Assembly (NCBI RefSeq): GCF_900114475.1
Contig: NZ_FOTE01000020.1
Coordinates: forward strand, 27,426-91,425
Direction of reading: 5' to 3'
DNA length: 64,000 nucleotides
DNA from: Paenibacillus sp. 1_12
Lineage (GTDB): Bacteria > Bacillota > Bacilli > Paenibacillales > NBRC-103111
Shown here: positions 53,343 through 62,489 of the stretch, piece after piece
Numbering within the stretch: position 1 is the stretch's first letter
Layout: each line of letters begins with the position of its first letter
Made by a program: the position numbers and the translations under genes
The notes under the pieces: model-generated
The model's database searches: none
Told to the model about the DNA's origin: nothing
Seen by the model: only the letters and a program-made list of their open reading frames with translations

Positions 53343-55436
53343 ATGAGAGAGATCGCGGCGCCTAGAGAAAGAGAAGCATCATCCAATTATATTAACCGTG
53401 ATTTAAGCTGGCTTGAGTTTAACTGGCGTGTATTGCAAGAAGCTCAGGATGCGGAAACACCTTTATTGGAAAGAGCTAAGTTTTTGGCTATCGTGGCATC
53501 CAATTTGGATGAGTTTATGAGTGTTCGGGTTGCGGGCATTAAAGACCAGATTAAAGCTGGGTACATAAAAAAGGACTTCACCGGTTACACGCCAGCGGGC
53601 TTGTTCAAACGTATTATGAAGCGGTCATCCAAGATGGTAGCCGAGCAATATAAATCGTACCGTGATGTCTCCAGGCAATTAGCGAAGGAAGGTATTATGT
53701 TTACGGATTATGAGGACTTAAATATAAGTCAGCGTAAGGCGATGGATATTTATTTTCATGATATTGTGTTTCCCGTACTGACACCCATGGCCGTGGACCA
53801 GAGCCGACCGTTTCCGTTGGTGCATACACAAGCTGTTTATTTGGCTGTTGTGCTGATGAAGGAAGGGGATGATCCAGAGGATGAGCCGTATTTTGCAATC
53901 GTACAGGTTCCCTCCAATCTGGCCCGTTGCATCGAGGTACCCGCCAGATCTAATAGCAAGAAGCATGAATTTGTGCTGCTTGAGGATTTGATTGAACAGC
54001 ATATTAAAACTTTATTTTCGGGTTATACACCGATTGGGGTGCATGGCTTCCGTTTGACACGAAATGCCGATTTAACGTTGAATGAAGAAGGCGCAGAGGA
54101 TTTGCTGGAAGAGATCGAGAAGGAGCTGCGGCGTCGGCGATGGGGCGCTCCTGTAAGGCTTGAGGTGCAAAAGGGTATCCATGCTTACGCGCTGACTCAA
54201 TTGATGGAGGAATTCGAGGTAACCGATAACTTTATTGAGATTGATGGTCCATTGGATCTAAGCTTTCTGATGAAGCTTGCCTTTTCCTTGAAGGGCTACG
54301 AGAATCTTAAATATAAACCGATTGAGCCGGTATACCCGTCAGAGCTGCTGGAAGTTGAGGATATATTCGGGAAGCTGAAGCAGCAGGATGTACTGCTGTA
54401 TCATCCGTATGAGTCCTTTGATGCTGTGACCGATTTTGTTGTACAGGCTGCGTATGACGCAGATGTGCTGGCTATCAAAATGACATTGTACCGGGTCAGC
54501 GGCAATTCTCCTTTGATCCAGGCATTAGCAAGAGCGGCTGAATCGGGCAAGCAGGTGACAGTAGTCGTTGAGCTTAAAGCTCGCTTTGATGAAGAGCGTA
54601 ATATCGCATGGGCAAGAAAGCTGGAGCAGTCTGGATGCCATGTGGTTTATGGACTGGTCGGCTTAAAAACGCATGCCAAGATTACCCTAGTCGTCCGTCA
54701 GGAGCCAGAGGGCTTGCGCCGATATGTTCATGTCGGTACAGGAAATTACAACGACAGCACGGCTAAGCTTTATACGGATATTGGTTTGTTTACTTCGGAC
54801 CCCATCATTGGCGAGGATGCTTCGGCTCTTTTTAATGAGGTTACCGGCTATTCGGCACCGCATAACTGGAAAGCATTTGGCGTGGCGCCTACCGTCATGA
54901 AAAATAGGCTTTTTGAGAAAATTCGTCGTGAAGCCCAGCATGCGGCAGAAGGTAGGCCAGCCCGTATTATAGCTAAGCTGAATTCACTTTCCAATCAGGA
55001 AATGATCGATGAATTATATGAGGCCTCCAAAGCTGGTGTGAAAATCGAGCTTATTGTCCGTGGCGTGTGTTGCCTGAGGCCGGGTGTCGAGGGCTTGAGT
55101 GAAAATATTAGTGTGATTAGCATCGTGGATCGTTTTCTGGAGCATTCGCGCATTATTTACTTTGAAAACGGCGGAGAGAACGAGATGTACCTGTCCAGCG
55201 CGGATTGGATGACAAGAAATTTGACGAAACGAATTGAACTGACCTGTCCGGTATTCGATCAGGATTTACGCAAGATCCTGATGCGAATACTGGAGCTGAG
55301 CTTGGGTGATAACGTTAAGGCTCGAATGCTGCAGTCCAATGGCATGTATGCAAGAGTTGTCAATGAGGCGCCCCCGCTAAGAAGCCAGTTTGAAGCTATG
55401 AAAATTAAAGTCTGGAAAAAGAAATCTCATTTCTAA
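53343..55436 (+). CDS. ppk1: Polyphosphate kinase 1 (RNA degradosome-type name: PPK1)
   Basis: 697 residues from an ATG behind GGAGG. Four-domain PPK1 order: N-terminal NINRDLSWLEFNWRVLQEA-like segment, the head domain, and two phospholipase-D-like catalytic domains. The phosphohistidine is His444 (LKTHAKITLV), followed by RYVHVGTGNYND and YFENGGENEMYLSSADWM. It reversibly builds polyphosphate from ATP. It converges on ppx with a four-base overlap of stops, and the Pho-box-like repeats suggest phosphate control. Confidence 0.95.
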   Translation: MREIAAPREREASSNYINRDLSWLEFNWRVLQEAQDAETPLLERAKFLAIVASNLDEFMSVRVAGIKDQIKAGYIKKDFTGYTPAGLFKRIMKRSSKMVAEQYKSYRDVSRQLAKEGIMFTDYEDLNISQRKAMDIYFHDIVFPVLTPMAVDQSRPFPLVHTQAVYLAVVLMKEGDDPEDEPYFAIVQVPSNLARCIEVPARSNSKKHEFVLLEDLIEQHIKTLFSGYTPIGVHGFRLTRNADLTLNEEGAEDLLEEIEKELRRRRWGAPVRLEVQKGIHAYALTQLMEEFEVTDNFIEIDGPLDLSFLMKLAFSLKGYENLKYKPIEPVYPSELLEVEDIFGKLKQQDVLLYHPYESFDAVTDFVVQAAYDADVLAIKMTLYRVSGNSPLIQALARAAESGKQVTVVVELKARFDEERNIAWARKLEQSGCHVVYGLVGLKTHAKITLVVRQEPEGLRRYVHVGTGNYNDSTAKLYTDIGLFTSDPIIGEDASALFNEVTGYSAPHNWKAFGVAPTVMKNRLFEKIRREAQHAAEGRPARIIAKLNSLSNQEMIDELYEASKAGVKIELIVRGVCCLRPGVEGLSENISVISIVDRFLEHSRIIYFENGGENEMYLSSADWMTRNLTKRIELTCPVFDQDLRKILMRILELSLGDNVKARMLQSNGMYARVVNEAPPLRSQFEAMKIKVWKKKSHF

Positions 55437-56959
55437 TGAACGGTTTGAAATGAGAATTTCAGGTTCCAAATTTTATGGAAATCTTTTTGTACATTATCGA
55501 CCTCTCTGTATTCGACAGAGGGGTTATATTGGGTTTCAGCAAGAATATGAAGATGTTGCCCCACTACGGCTGCCGAAATTGAAGCAATCGCTTGTGTTTC
55601 GGATGCATCCAAAGCGATCGCGATTTGCAGCAAAGTGCCCAGCTTGGTAATGATATCCACATCTGTTTCATGCAAAACATCTTTATATTGCTGATAGGTT
55701 TGATGAACCTTGCCTTTGGTCTTGTAAGAAGCGATACCTGCGCATATAAGAATTTCCCGGTGACTCAACCCATTAAGTGGGGAATGGGCAATCATATAAA
55801 AGGAATGCTTGGCGAATTGGTAATAATTCATCGACACGCCAATACGGTGCAGCAGAGCCGCTGTATGCAGGCATATTCGCATTCTGTTGTCATATTGATG
55901 AATTCCTTGAAGTGCATCGTACAATAAGACAGCATGGCCCGCAACCTGCTTCAGATGCTCGATTGGGGCACTTGCGTGCAGTCCAAGCAAATTTGCTGTG
56001 CTTTGTTCCAAAATGCTTGGCGCCGATTGCTGTGAAACAGGTAAATATTTTCCTTGAAAAAGTCCATCTCGAAGACCTGCGCCGCTGATAACATAATGAC
56101 TGCACTTGGCCGCTTGAAATATCGTATCCAAAATAAGCATACCCGGAATAATAATATCAACACGGTCTTTGGAGAGCCCGTCTACTTTTTTCCGTTTGTC
56201 TGTTGACATGGACGGTAGCCACTTCACTAATTGTTCCATTTCGGCAGCGTCCATTTTATAATTATGTGTGCGTGACAAGGTATATTTTCGTTTCTTTTGG
56301 CTAATTTTACTAAGACTGCGAATTGTACCGCCCATGCCGACCAAGGGAAGCTGAGGGTTCTGCTCAATCCATGGCTCTTCCGCAATCGCACCAAGCACCA
56401 TATGCCGAATGTTTTTTAACTGATCATCGTTAAAGGAGCCATCTGTAGAAAATTTACGTGCTGTATTGACGGCACCAAAAGGGAAGGATACGCTTTGTTC
56501 CAGCTTGCGGTTTCTGAAGATACTGACCTCGGTACTGCCGCCACCGATATCGACTAATATGCCATCCTCAATATCGAGAGAACTGCTCATCCCGAGAAAG
56601 CCGATTACCGCTTCATCTTCTCCAGACAATAGCTCAATCTCCGTACCGCTTTCTTGCAGCAGTTGGCTAATAATTTCTTGAGAATTAGCCGCATTGCGAA
56701 TAGCCGCTGTAGCTGCTGCTCGAACCTCAGTGACTTGATTAGTCATACAGATCTGTTTGAATTGAATTAATATCGCAACGATATCCCGGATATCTGGGGC
56801 ATGCAGTATTTGATCAGAGCCTATTCTTGAACTTAAGCGGGCAGACTGCTTGAACTCGCCGATAACCCGGTGAGCATGAAGGTCGTTGATTTCGTAAATG
56901 GCAAGGCGAATCGAGTTGGAACCGATGTCGATGATGCCGATTCTGCGATTGTTTCCCAT
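55433..56959 (-). CDS. ppx: Exopolyphosphatase / Ppx-GppA phosphatase
   Basis: 508 residues from the ATG at 56959, behind GGGGG. ASKHA fold with phosphate loops: IGIIDIGSNSIRLAIYEI (residues 6-23), ATAAIRNAAN, ILVDIGGGSTEVSIF and VGMGGTIRSLSKI. An HD-like C-terminal region follows. It hydrolyses terminal phosphates of polyphosphate, or pppGpp in GppA-type members. Encoded tail-to-tail with ppk1, as in many phosphate gene pairs. Confidence 0.93.
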   Translation of the reverse strand: MGNNRRIGIIDIGSNSIRLAIYEINDLHAHRVIGEFKQSARLSSRIGSDQILHAPDIRDIVAILIQFKQICMTNQVTEVRAAATAAIRNAANSQEIISQLLQESGTEIELLSGEDEAVIGFLGMSSSLDIEDGILVDIGGGSTEVSIFRNRKLEQSVSFPFGAVNTARKFSTDGSFNDDQLKNIRHMVLGAIAEEPWIEQNPQLPLVGMGGTIRSLSKISQKKRKYTLSRTHNYKMDAAEMEQLVKWLPSMSTDKRKKVDGLSKDRVDIIIPGMLILDTIFQAAKCSHYVISGAGLRDGLFQGKYLPVSQQSAPSILEQSTANLLGLHASAPIEHLKQVAGHAVLLYDALQGIHQYDNRMRICLHTAALLHRIGVSMNYYQFAKHSFYMIAHSPLNGLSHREILICAGIASYKTKGKVHQTYQQYKDVLHETDVDIITKLGTLLQIAIALDASETQAIASISAAVVGQHLHILAETQYNPSVEYREVDNVQKDFHKIWNLKFSFQTVH

Positions 56960-57086
56960 GATGAGCCCCCATGACATTTTAGTATTGCAAACAAGTTTAT
57001 TTTACCATCGTTTGCTCTCAGCGCAAGCTTTTATGAATAATGGATGGGATGAATACAAGGTATTATCGTCTTTTACTCTTAGGGTA

Positions 57087-57281
57087 TTACTCAGCTTCGC
57101 TTTCCCTCAATGTTTTCTCATTATCGGCTTTAATCGCTCTACGTTCGCGATCATGTAGGTGTTTTTCAATTCTCACTAATCTTCGAGAAATGGTTTCCAT
57201 TCTGAAAATAAAGTAAATGGGAACACCTAAGAACACTATTAAAAAGAGGATAAGATTAGGCCAAACTATCACTGAATTCAC
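57087..57281 (-). CDS. Small single-helix membrane protein, unknown
   Basis: 64 residues from the GTG at 57281, behind AAGGAAGG. One hydrophobic segment (WPNLILFLIVFLGVPIYFIFRM) followed by a highly charged, coiled-coil-like tail (ISRRLVRIEKHLHDRERRAIKADNEK). No family recognised. It lies alone between ppx and the SASP gene. Confidence 0.6.
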   Translation of the reverse strand: MNSVIVWPNLILFLIVFLGVPIYFIFRMETISRRLVRIEKHLHDRERRAIKADNEKTLRESEAE

Positions 57282-57409
57282 GGCAAGCACCTTCCTTTAT
57301 ATGGAATTACTATAGATTATCACAAAGGGTCGGCAAAATAAAACGGATTTAGCTTCTGTTACACAACAACTTCGACACTGAGAATTAAGCTGCCACATAA
57401 ACATAGAAA

Positions 57410-57438
57410 TGCCCTCATTCCCGAAGGATTGAGGGCAC
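57410..57438 (-). terminator. Hairpin after the SASP gene
   Basis: TGCCCTCA/TGAGGGCA arms flanking the loop on the minus strand, shortly after the SASP stop. The T run is short. Confidence 0.65.
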
Positions 57439-57457
57439 TATATGGTAAATTGTCAGA

Positions 57458-57682
57458 TTAGAAGCGGTTCCCTGAAAGCTGCTGTTCGGCAATTTGAACC
57501 AATCGTCGAACCATATGACCGCCGATCGCTCCGGTGTCACGAGTAGCCATATATCCATAATACCCGTCTGCTGGAATTTGAATTCCCAACTCCTGTGCGA
57601 CCTCATACTTTAGTTGCTCTAATGCCTGTGCTGCTTGCTGCACAACTAACTGATTACTGCTCCTCGACTGACCTGCTGCCAT
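57458..57682 (-). CDS. Alpha/beta-type small acid-soluble spore protein (SASP)
   Basis: 74 residues from the ATG at 57682 (a second ATG at 57685 is only four bases from the ribosome site). The conserved first helix (LVVQQAAQALEQLKYEVAQELGI, with the GPR protease cleavage region) and the second (GYYGYMATRDTGAIGGHMVRRLVQIAEQQL) match the family. These proteins coat spore DNA and shield it from UV and heat. A sigma-G-like promoter lies upstream. Confidence 0.95.
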   Translation of the reverse strand: MAAGQSRSSNQLVVQQAAQALEQLKYEVAQELGIQIPADGYYGYMATRDTGAIGGHMVRRLVQIAEQQLSGNRF

Positions 57683-57713
57683 CATAAGCCCTCCTTCAAA
57701 TTTTAACTAAAAC

Positions 57714-57744
57714 TAGTTTCCCCCATCATTTCCCTGATTATTCA
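57714..57744 (-). promoter_or_regulatory. Possible sigma-G promoter of the SASP gene
   Basis: On the minus strand TGAATA (57739-57744) and GAAACTA (57714-57720) are 18 bases apart, compared with the sigma-G consensus TGAATA and CATACTA. The -35 is perfect; the -10 matches at five of seven positions. Confidence 0.4.
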
Positions 57745-58225
57745 TACCTATCAGACATGGTAAAATCGTAACAGGGTGATGCTAATGTTTATCGCGCCAA
57801 TGCTATTAACTTCACGCGAGCAACCATTTTCTGATCAAGCATATGTATTTGAACCAAAAATATCTCCATAAATCTTAATGTACATATTAAAAAAATCAAT
57901 CCTAATCCTTTTGTATTATGCATTTAAGTGTGAATTTTATTTGTACATAAATAATATACTGTACGAAAATATCCGCAGTAAGCATCTATTTTGTACATTT
58001 TGATTCAAATAAATGAATTTTCTGTCGGTAAAGTAATTACTATCGTTACACAAAGCCAAATAGTAATGTCGTGTCATGTCGAATTACGACTATGCTTGCA
58101 ACATCAATGATGACTAAATATCCATAACTTTAAAATTATCGTCGCTTTCTGGCGTGAGTGCACAATCCTAAATTTACTTTAATACGATTAATATTTATAT
58201 TAGTGGTTGGTAAGGGGCTAAGTGA
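57745..58225. other. AT-rich gene-free region
   Basis: No ORF or clear hairpin. TGTACAT occurs three times (57879-57885, 57942-57948, 57992-57998) and TGTACG once (57960), at 50-63-base spacing. It marks the transition from core genes to the accessory island. Confidence 0.45.
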
Positions 58226-58375
58226 ATGAAGTATCGCGAGACAGATGAGTTTCTCATCAAGAAGTTGCGCAAATACATAGAAGGGTATGTTTATGATGCC
58301 GATCTATCCAGTAGTGAGTGTTTGAAAGTGATTGTGGAGATAGTACGTTCCTATCCGAACAGCGGGAAGGAATAG
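58226..58375 (+). CDS. Small 49-residue protein, unknown
   Basis: 49 codons from an ATG with AAGGGG eight bases upstream. The product (MKYRETDEFLIKKLRKYIE... LSSSECLKVIVEIVRSYPN) is predicted to form two amphipathic helices. It resembles Spo0E-like phosphatases in size only; it lacks the SQELD motif. It is the only candidate gene in the stretch between the SASP gene and the defence genes. Confidence 0.5.
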   Translation: MKYRETDEFLIKKLRKYIEGYVYDADLSSSECLKVIVEIVRSYPNSGKE

Positions 58376-58727
58376 TTATACCGCAGTATCTGCTCCTTGT
58401 TTTATTAGGCTAGGAAATTTTGCATTGTAATTTAAAGTTTTAACGGACCCATTTCTGCAAATCTATCGGCAATTCATATGTCTTAAATGTGTGTATCATT
58501 TGCTTTCTTTGCCCCTTATTTTCGTTACCATTACTTTCCCCTTTTTGTGTTCACTTTATGAAGCTAATTGGAAACTATAGTTGAGGAACTGCAATAGTGC
58601 AGCTCCTCTTTTTTTGTTGAAGTAATAGGCAGGTTACTTAAAAGAGGTCTTTTGAGACTCTATTAATAGAACTAAATTTGGTATACAATAAATGGATATT
58701 AAGAGAACATATGAAAAGAGGGGCTAT
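58376..58727. other. Gene-free region upstream of gajA, with a terminator
   Basis: 352 bases without a gene. It holds a strong terminator (58583-58615) that insulates the defence genes, followed by an AT-rich leader with a TATACAAT at 58682-58689 as a possible -10 about 40 bases before the gajA start. Confidence 0.5.
58583..58615 (+). terminator. Terminator upstream of gajA
   Basis: GAGGAACTGCA and TGCAGCTCCTC pair with one A-C mismatch, four-base loop, then seven T. Confidence 0.85.
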
Positions 58728-60527
58728 ATGCACTTATCTCGAGTTAAATTAAAGAATTATCGTAATTTCGTGGATTCAGAGTTTAATTTTAATAAAAAAT
58801 CACTGATTATTGGTGCAAATGATGTAGGTAAAACAAATCTATTAGACAGTATAAGATTGTTATTAGATAAATCATTATCCGAAAATGACCTAGAACCAAC
58901 ATTAGAAGATTTCTGTGCTCTTAATGACTGCACGACATTTGAGATTCTCTTACAATTCTCGGATATTACAGAAGATTGTGTGAAAGCTAAATTTCCAGGT
59001 TATATCAGTGATCAGAACGAACTTTTCATAAAATATACAGGTTTTAAAGAGGGTAAGCGCTATGAACTCGCGGCCGGTCGTTCAGAGGATGAGTTAGAGG
59101 AAATAAAGGGAAGGTTTTATCTAAAGGTATTAAATCTCAGGTATGTACCAGCTAATCGTCAAATTGATAACTTTTTAAAAAACCAAAAAAATAAACTGCT
59201 TGAGAAACTAAAAAGTAATCGTACTGATCAACAAGTCAGTGAAGATGAATCTCAATTGTCTAATTTATTATCTTTATTAACTGATGTTCAAGTTTTATTA
59301 GATAAACTGTCTTTTGTAGAAAAAGGTGGAGCTCTACTTAATAAAGAGCTTGATAATTTAGCAGAACATCACACCTCCCAAGAAATCAAATTAGGTATTG
59401 ATATCCCTAAATCAAATGATTTGTTCCGTAAAGTCCAACTGTTATCCTACGTAAATGACCATGCTATTCAACTTGGTGGGGATGGTAGGAAAAATCAAGC
59501 TTTTCTTGCACTCTGGGCAGCATTAAATGAAATTGAAAATAGTGATGGTGAGCCTGAAGAAGTTTCAATATTTTGCATAGAGGAACCAGAAGCCCACCTT
59601 CATCCGCATCAGCAAAGAAGACTATCTGAATATTTAATAAATAATCTAAAGACACAAGTTATACTAACTAGCCATTCTCCATTCATTGCTTCAGAGTTTC
59701 AATCTGAGTCTATCGTTCGGTTATTTACTAGTAAAGAAGACAAATCAACGAAGGCAGCAAAAAAAGGAGCATCCGAACAGATAAAAGAAAAAATAGATGG
59801 TCTTGAATTCAGATTAAATGTATTATCTTCTGAAGTATATTTTAGTGACTGTGTATTTTTAGTAGAAGGCTCCTCTGAGGTAATATTCTACAAATCCTTA
59901 GCAATAGCCTTAGGAATTGAGCTTGATAGACTGAATATTAGTATCCTTTCTGTTGAAGGGGTTGGGTTTCATAAATACATCGAGCTATTTGATAATCTGG
60001 GAATACCTTGGGTAATTAGAACGGATAATGATTATCAATTAGTTTCGGCGAAAATACAAGGTAATTATTATCGACTTTCTGGTTTGCAACGAGCTATTAG
60101 CGTTTTAAAATTAAAGCAGAGTTTACAGCCAGCTTTAGTCGAACCAGCGTATTTCAAATTTATTATAGAAAATGAAGAAGATTTGACACACCTTACTGAC
60201 AAAAACGAACAATATAGAAAAGATATGTATGAAAAATATTATGAAGATCTTAAACAGAATGGCATATATATTGCTAAACTTGGACTGGAAGAGGATTTAT
60301 TTAATACAACTGAATCGGTTCGTAATAGTCTCCGACAATATTACAAATATTCCGTAGACGAATATACTGATGAAGAAGTAATAAAAAAGATGAAAGATAA
60401 AAAATCCACAAATATGTTTCACTTCGTGAAATTGTATTTTGATTGTCTTCCTGATATTAATGGTTTCGAATTAGCGCAACCTCTAATCCACTGCAAAAAC
60501 ATAACAGAGGAGCTAAGACGTGTTTAA
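58728..60527 (+). CDS. gajA: Gabija-type OLD-family ATPase/TOPRIM nuclease (GajA-like)
   Basis: 599 residues from the ATG at 58728, behind AGAGGGG; an upstream ATG at 58692 lacks a ribosome site. The N-terminal ABC-type ATPase has Walker A GANDVGKT (29-36), a signature-like GGDGRKNQAFLALWAALNE, Walker B FCIEEPEAHLHP and H-loop LTSHSPF. The C-terminal TOPRIM nuclease has VFLVEGSSEVIFY (catalytic Glu) and RTDND. In Gabija, GajA is a nucleotide-sensing DNA-nicking endonuclease. The UvrD-like gene overlaps by eight bases, the defining Gabija arrangement. Codon use and composition are much more AT-rich than the neighbours. Confidence 0.85.
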   Translation: MHLSRVKLKNYRNFVDSEFNFNKKSLIIGANDVGKTNLLDSIRLLLDKSLSENDLEPTLEDFCALNDCTTFEILLQFSDITEDCVKAKFPGYISDQNELFIKYTGFKEGKRYELAAGRSEDELEEIKGRFYLKVLNLRYVPANRQIDNFLKNQKNKLLEKLKSNRTDQQVSEDESQLSNLLSLLTDVQVLLDKLSFVEKGGALLNKELDNLAEHHTSQEIKLGIDIPKSNDLFRKVQLLSYVNDHAIQLGGDGRKNQAFLALWAALNEIENSDGEPEEVSIFCIEEPEAHLHPHQQRRLSEYLINNLKTQVILTSHSPFIASEFQSESIVRLFTSKEDKSTKAAKKGASEQIKEKIDGLEFRLNVLSSEVYFSDCVFLVEGSSEVIFYKSLAIALGIELDRLNISILSVEGVGFHKYIELFDNLGIPWVIRTDNDYQLVSAKIQGNYYRLSGLQRAISVLKLKQSLQPALVEPAYFKFIIENEEDLTHLTDKNEQYRKDMYEKYYEDLKQNGIYIAKLGLEEDLFNTTESVRNSLRQYYKYSVDEYTDEEVIKKMKDKKSTNMFHFVKLYFDCLPDINGFELAQPLIHCKNITEELRRV

Positions 60528-62235
60528 TCCCACCCCTCAACAAGTTGAAATATTGAAATCTAATACAAATAGTGTGATAGTTGCAGGCCCAGGAAGTGGA
60601 AAGACAACCACCTTAGCTAATAAAATCAACCAAGTGTTAAAGGATTTACGTTGGTATCAAGGGGTTATTGCTATATCCTATACCAATAAAGCCAGCGATG
60701 AATTAAAACGTAAAACTTTGCTTATAACCGATGATGTGAAAAACTCTTCATTTAGTACTATTGACTCCTTTTGTATATCAAATATACTTCTTCCGTTCGG
60801 CAAGCATTTTTTTGGAGTTCCAAATCAAAAAATTACAGTAGATAAAAGCCGATTTGATTCAGAAACTGTTCAAGAGATTCATTACTTTTTAGGACAGTTA
60901 GTTGATAAATATACAAAAAATTCTCTTAATGAATTGGAAAGCAAAGCAATATACCCCATTGAAGAAATCAGGAAACGTGACCTTGAATTAATATCAAAGC
61001 ATTATCAAAAGGGATATTTTGATTTAAGGCTACTTGGGCATATCTCATACTTGATTTATATTAGCTCTAGGTCATGTCGGCAATATTTTCAATCACGTTA
61101 TACAAATGTTTTTATTGACGAATTTCAGGATTCCGGACTGGAACAATATCTCTTATTTATTCGTCTGGCAGAAACCGGTCTAATTAGTTGGGCTATTGGT
61201 GATGTGAATCAGTCAATATTTGGCTTTGCTCAAAAGAGCTCCGACTACCTTTTATACTTAATGCAGAATCCTAACTTTGTTAATTTTCCTATGACTGTAA
61301 ATCATAGGTGTCATCCATCAATTGATTTTTATGGACAAAAGCTATTGAATTTTAACGTAGATTATTCGGGGGAGAACCGGGTATTTGAAGTATGTGATAA
61401 TGGAAATGAAATTTCTTTAGGAAATTGGTTAAATACTGAACTAAATTACATCAAAGGGCTCTTTGATGTGTCCCATAATTGTGAGATAGGTGTATTGGCT
61501 AAGTCAGAGAGAACATTAGAGTTATTCTCGCAAGAATTAAACGCACCTTATAAGCTACATCTAAAGACACCAATTGATAACGACCAAACTTTATGGGGGG
61601 GACTTTTCCGAGACTTAATAAAGTTCTCTTTCAATGACATTTCAATTTTTGATATTATTGATAACTACCTGGACAGAGAATTGCCTCAATTTCAAATAAA
61701 AGCAGCACATTTAAAACAGCTTATAATTAAATTGAAGAAAATGATAGCATGTTATAATGTTTCTGAAAAATCTTTACTGGATGATATTTGTGAGATCTTT
61801 ACCGAGGTTGCATTATTACTATATCCTGAATCAAAAAATGCTGAGTCAGTAAAAAATGTAAGAAAAGTATTTGAGGTTGATCGATATCTAAATACTTTCT
61901 CACAAACTGATAAGAGTCAACTACAACTAATGACTCTTCATAAATCTAAAGGACTTGAATTTGATGTTGTAATTCACTTAGACTTATATCAGTTCATAAT
62001 TCCCGGGTACGATTGGATAGTAAAGCAAATTCAAAAAGAGTTTCACGAATCGAGGAACCTTCACTATGTTGGAGTTACACGTGCAAGAAAAGCATTATTC
62101 TTAGCAACGAGTAGTAATAGATTTATAGCACGTACAGAGATATTTGATACTGCAAAACCTTCAGAGTTTCTTGGAGCAAATGGTATAGATAAGTACCGAT
62201 TAAATTGGAATGAGTACAAACTAACGAAGATGTAA
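60520..62235 (+). CDS. gajB: Gabija-type UvrD-like helicase (GajB-like)
   Basis: 571 residues from a GTG behind AGAGGAG inside gajA. SF1A helicase motifs are complete: TPQQ (Q), AGPGSGKTTTL (22-32), ISYTNKASDELK (Ia), VFIDEFQDSGLEQY (II), IGDVNQSIF (III), NHRCHPSI (IV), TLHKSKGLEFDVVI (V) and YVGVTRARKALFL (VI). It is somewhat longer than typical GajB (about 500). It acts with GajA in antiphage defence. AT-rich like gajA. Confidence 0.85.
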   Translation: MFNPTPQQVEILKSNTNSVIVAGPGSGKTTTLANKINQVLKDLRWYQGVIAISYTNKASDELKRKTLLITDDVKNSSFSTIDSFCISNILLPFGKHFFGVPNQKITVDKSRFDSETVQEIHYFLGQLVDKYTKNSLNELESKAIYPIEEIRKRDLELISKHYQKGYFDLRLLGHISYLIYISSRSCRQYFQSRYTNVFIDEFQDSGLEQYLLFIRLAETGLISWAIGDVNQSIFGFAQKSSDYLLYLMQNPNFVNFPMTVNHRCHPSIDFYGQKLLNFNVDYSGENRVFEVCDNGNEISLGNWLNTELNYIKGLFDVSHNCEIGVLAKSERTLELFSQELNAPYKLHLKTPIDNDQTLWGGLFRDLIKFSFNDISIFDIIDNYLDRELPQFQIKAAHLKQLIIKLKKMIACYNVSEKSLLDDICEIFTEVALLLYPESKNAESVKNVRKVFEVDRYLNTFSQTDKSQLQLMTLHKSKGLEFDVVIHLDLYQFIIPGYDWIVKQIQKEFHESRNLHYVGVTRARKALFLATSSNRFIARTEIFDTAKPSEFLGANGIDKYRLNWNEYKLTKM

Positions 62236-62285
62236 GTTTTGGTTAATGTTTCAGCTAGCCGAAGAACAAGCAACATTACTTAATA

Positions 62286-62327
62286 AATAGGGATCGCCGG
62301 CTGCCGCGCAGTCAGTAGGTCCCTATT
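62286..62327. repeat. Stem-loop with GC-rich loop between gajB and the HNH gene
   Basis: AATAGGGA and TCCCTATT arms (eight base pairs) enclose a 26-base GC-rich loop, unlike the AT-rich surroundings. It could end the gajAB transcript or be a remnant of inserted sequence. Confidence 0.45.
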
Positions 62328-62375
62328 GGGGCTAAAGAAATGAAAGTATGGGATATTATCGACAAAAGAGTATCC

Positions 62376-62403
62376 TTAAATTGTATTATTATTAGTATAT
62401 AAT
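62376..62403 (+). promoter_or_regulatory. Likely promoter of the HNH gene
   Basis: TATAAT (62398-62403) with TTAAAT (62376-62381) 16 bases upstream, 87 bases before the GTG. The -10 is perfect, the -35 weak. Confidence 0.45.
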
Positions 62404-62489
62404 GGAAATGGATTGTTTGGATTTGTGTTAATATCTTGAGCGAATAAGCGAAGGGTAAATAGAATCAAAAAGGTTCAGGTGATATACAG

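Noticed and set aside
58226..58375. Spo0E-like phosphatase identity for the 49-residue protein
   Set aside because: The SQELD signature is not present; only size and helicity are similar.
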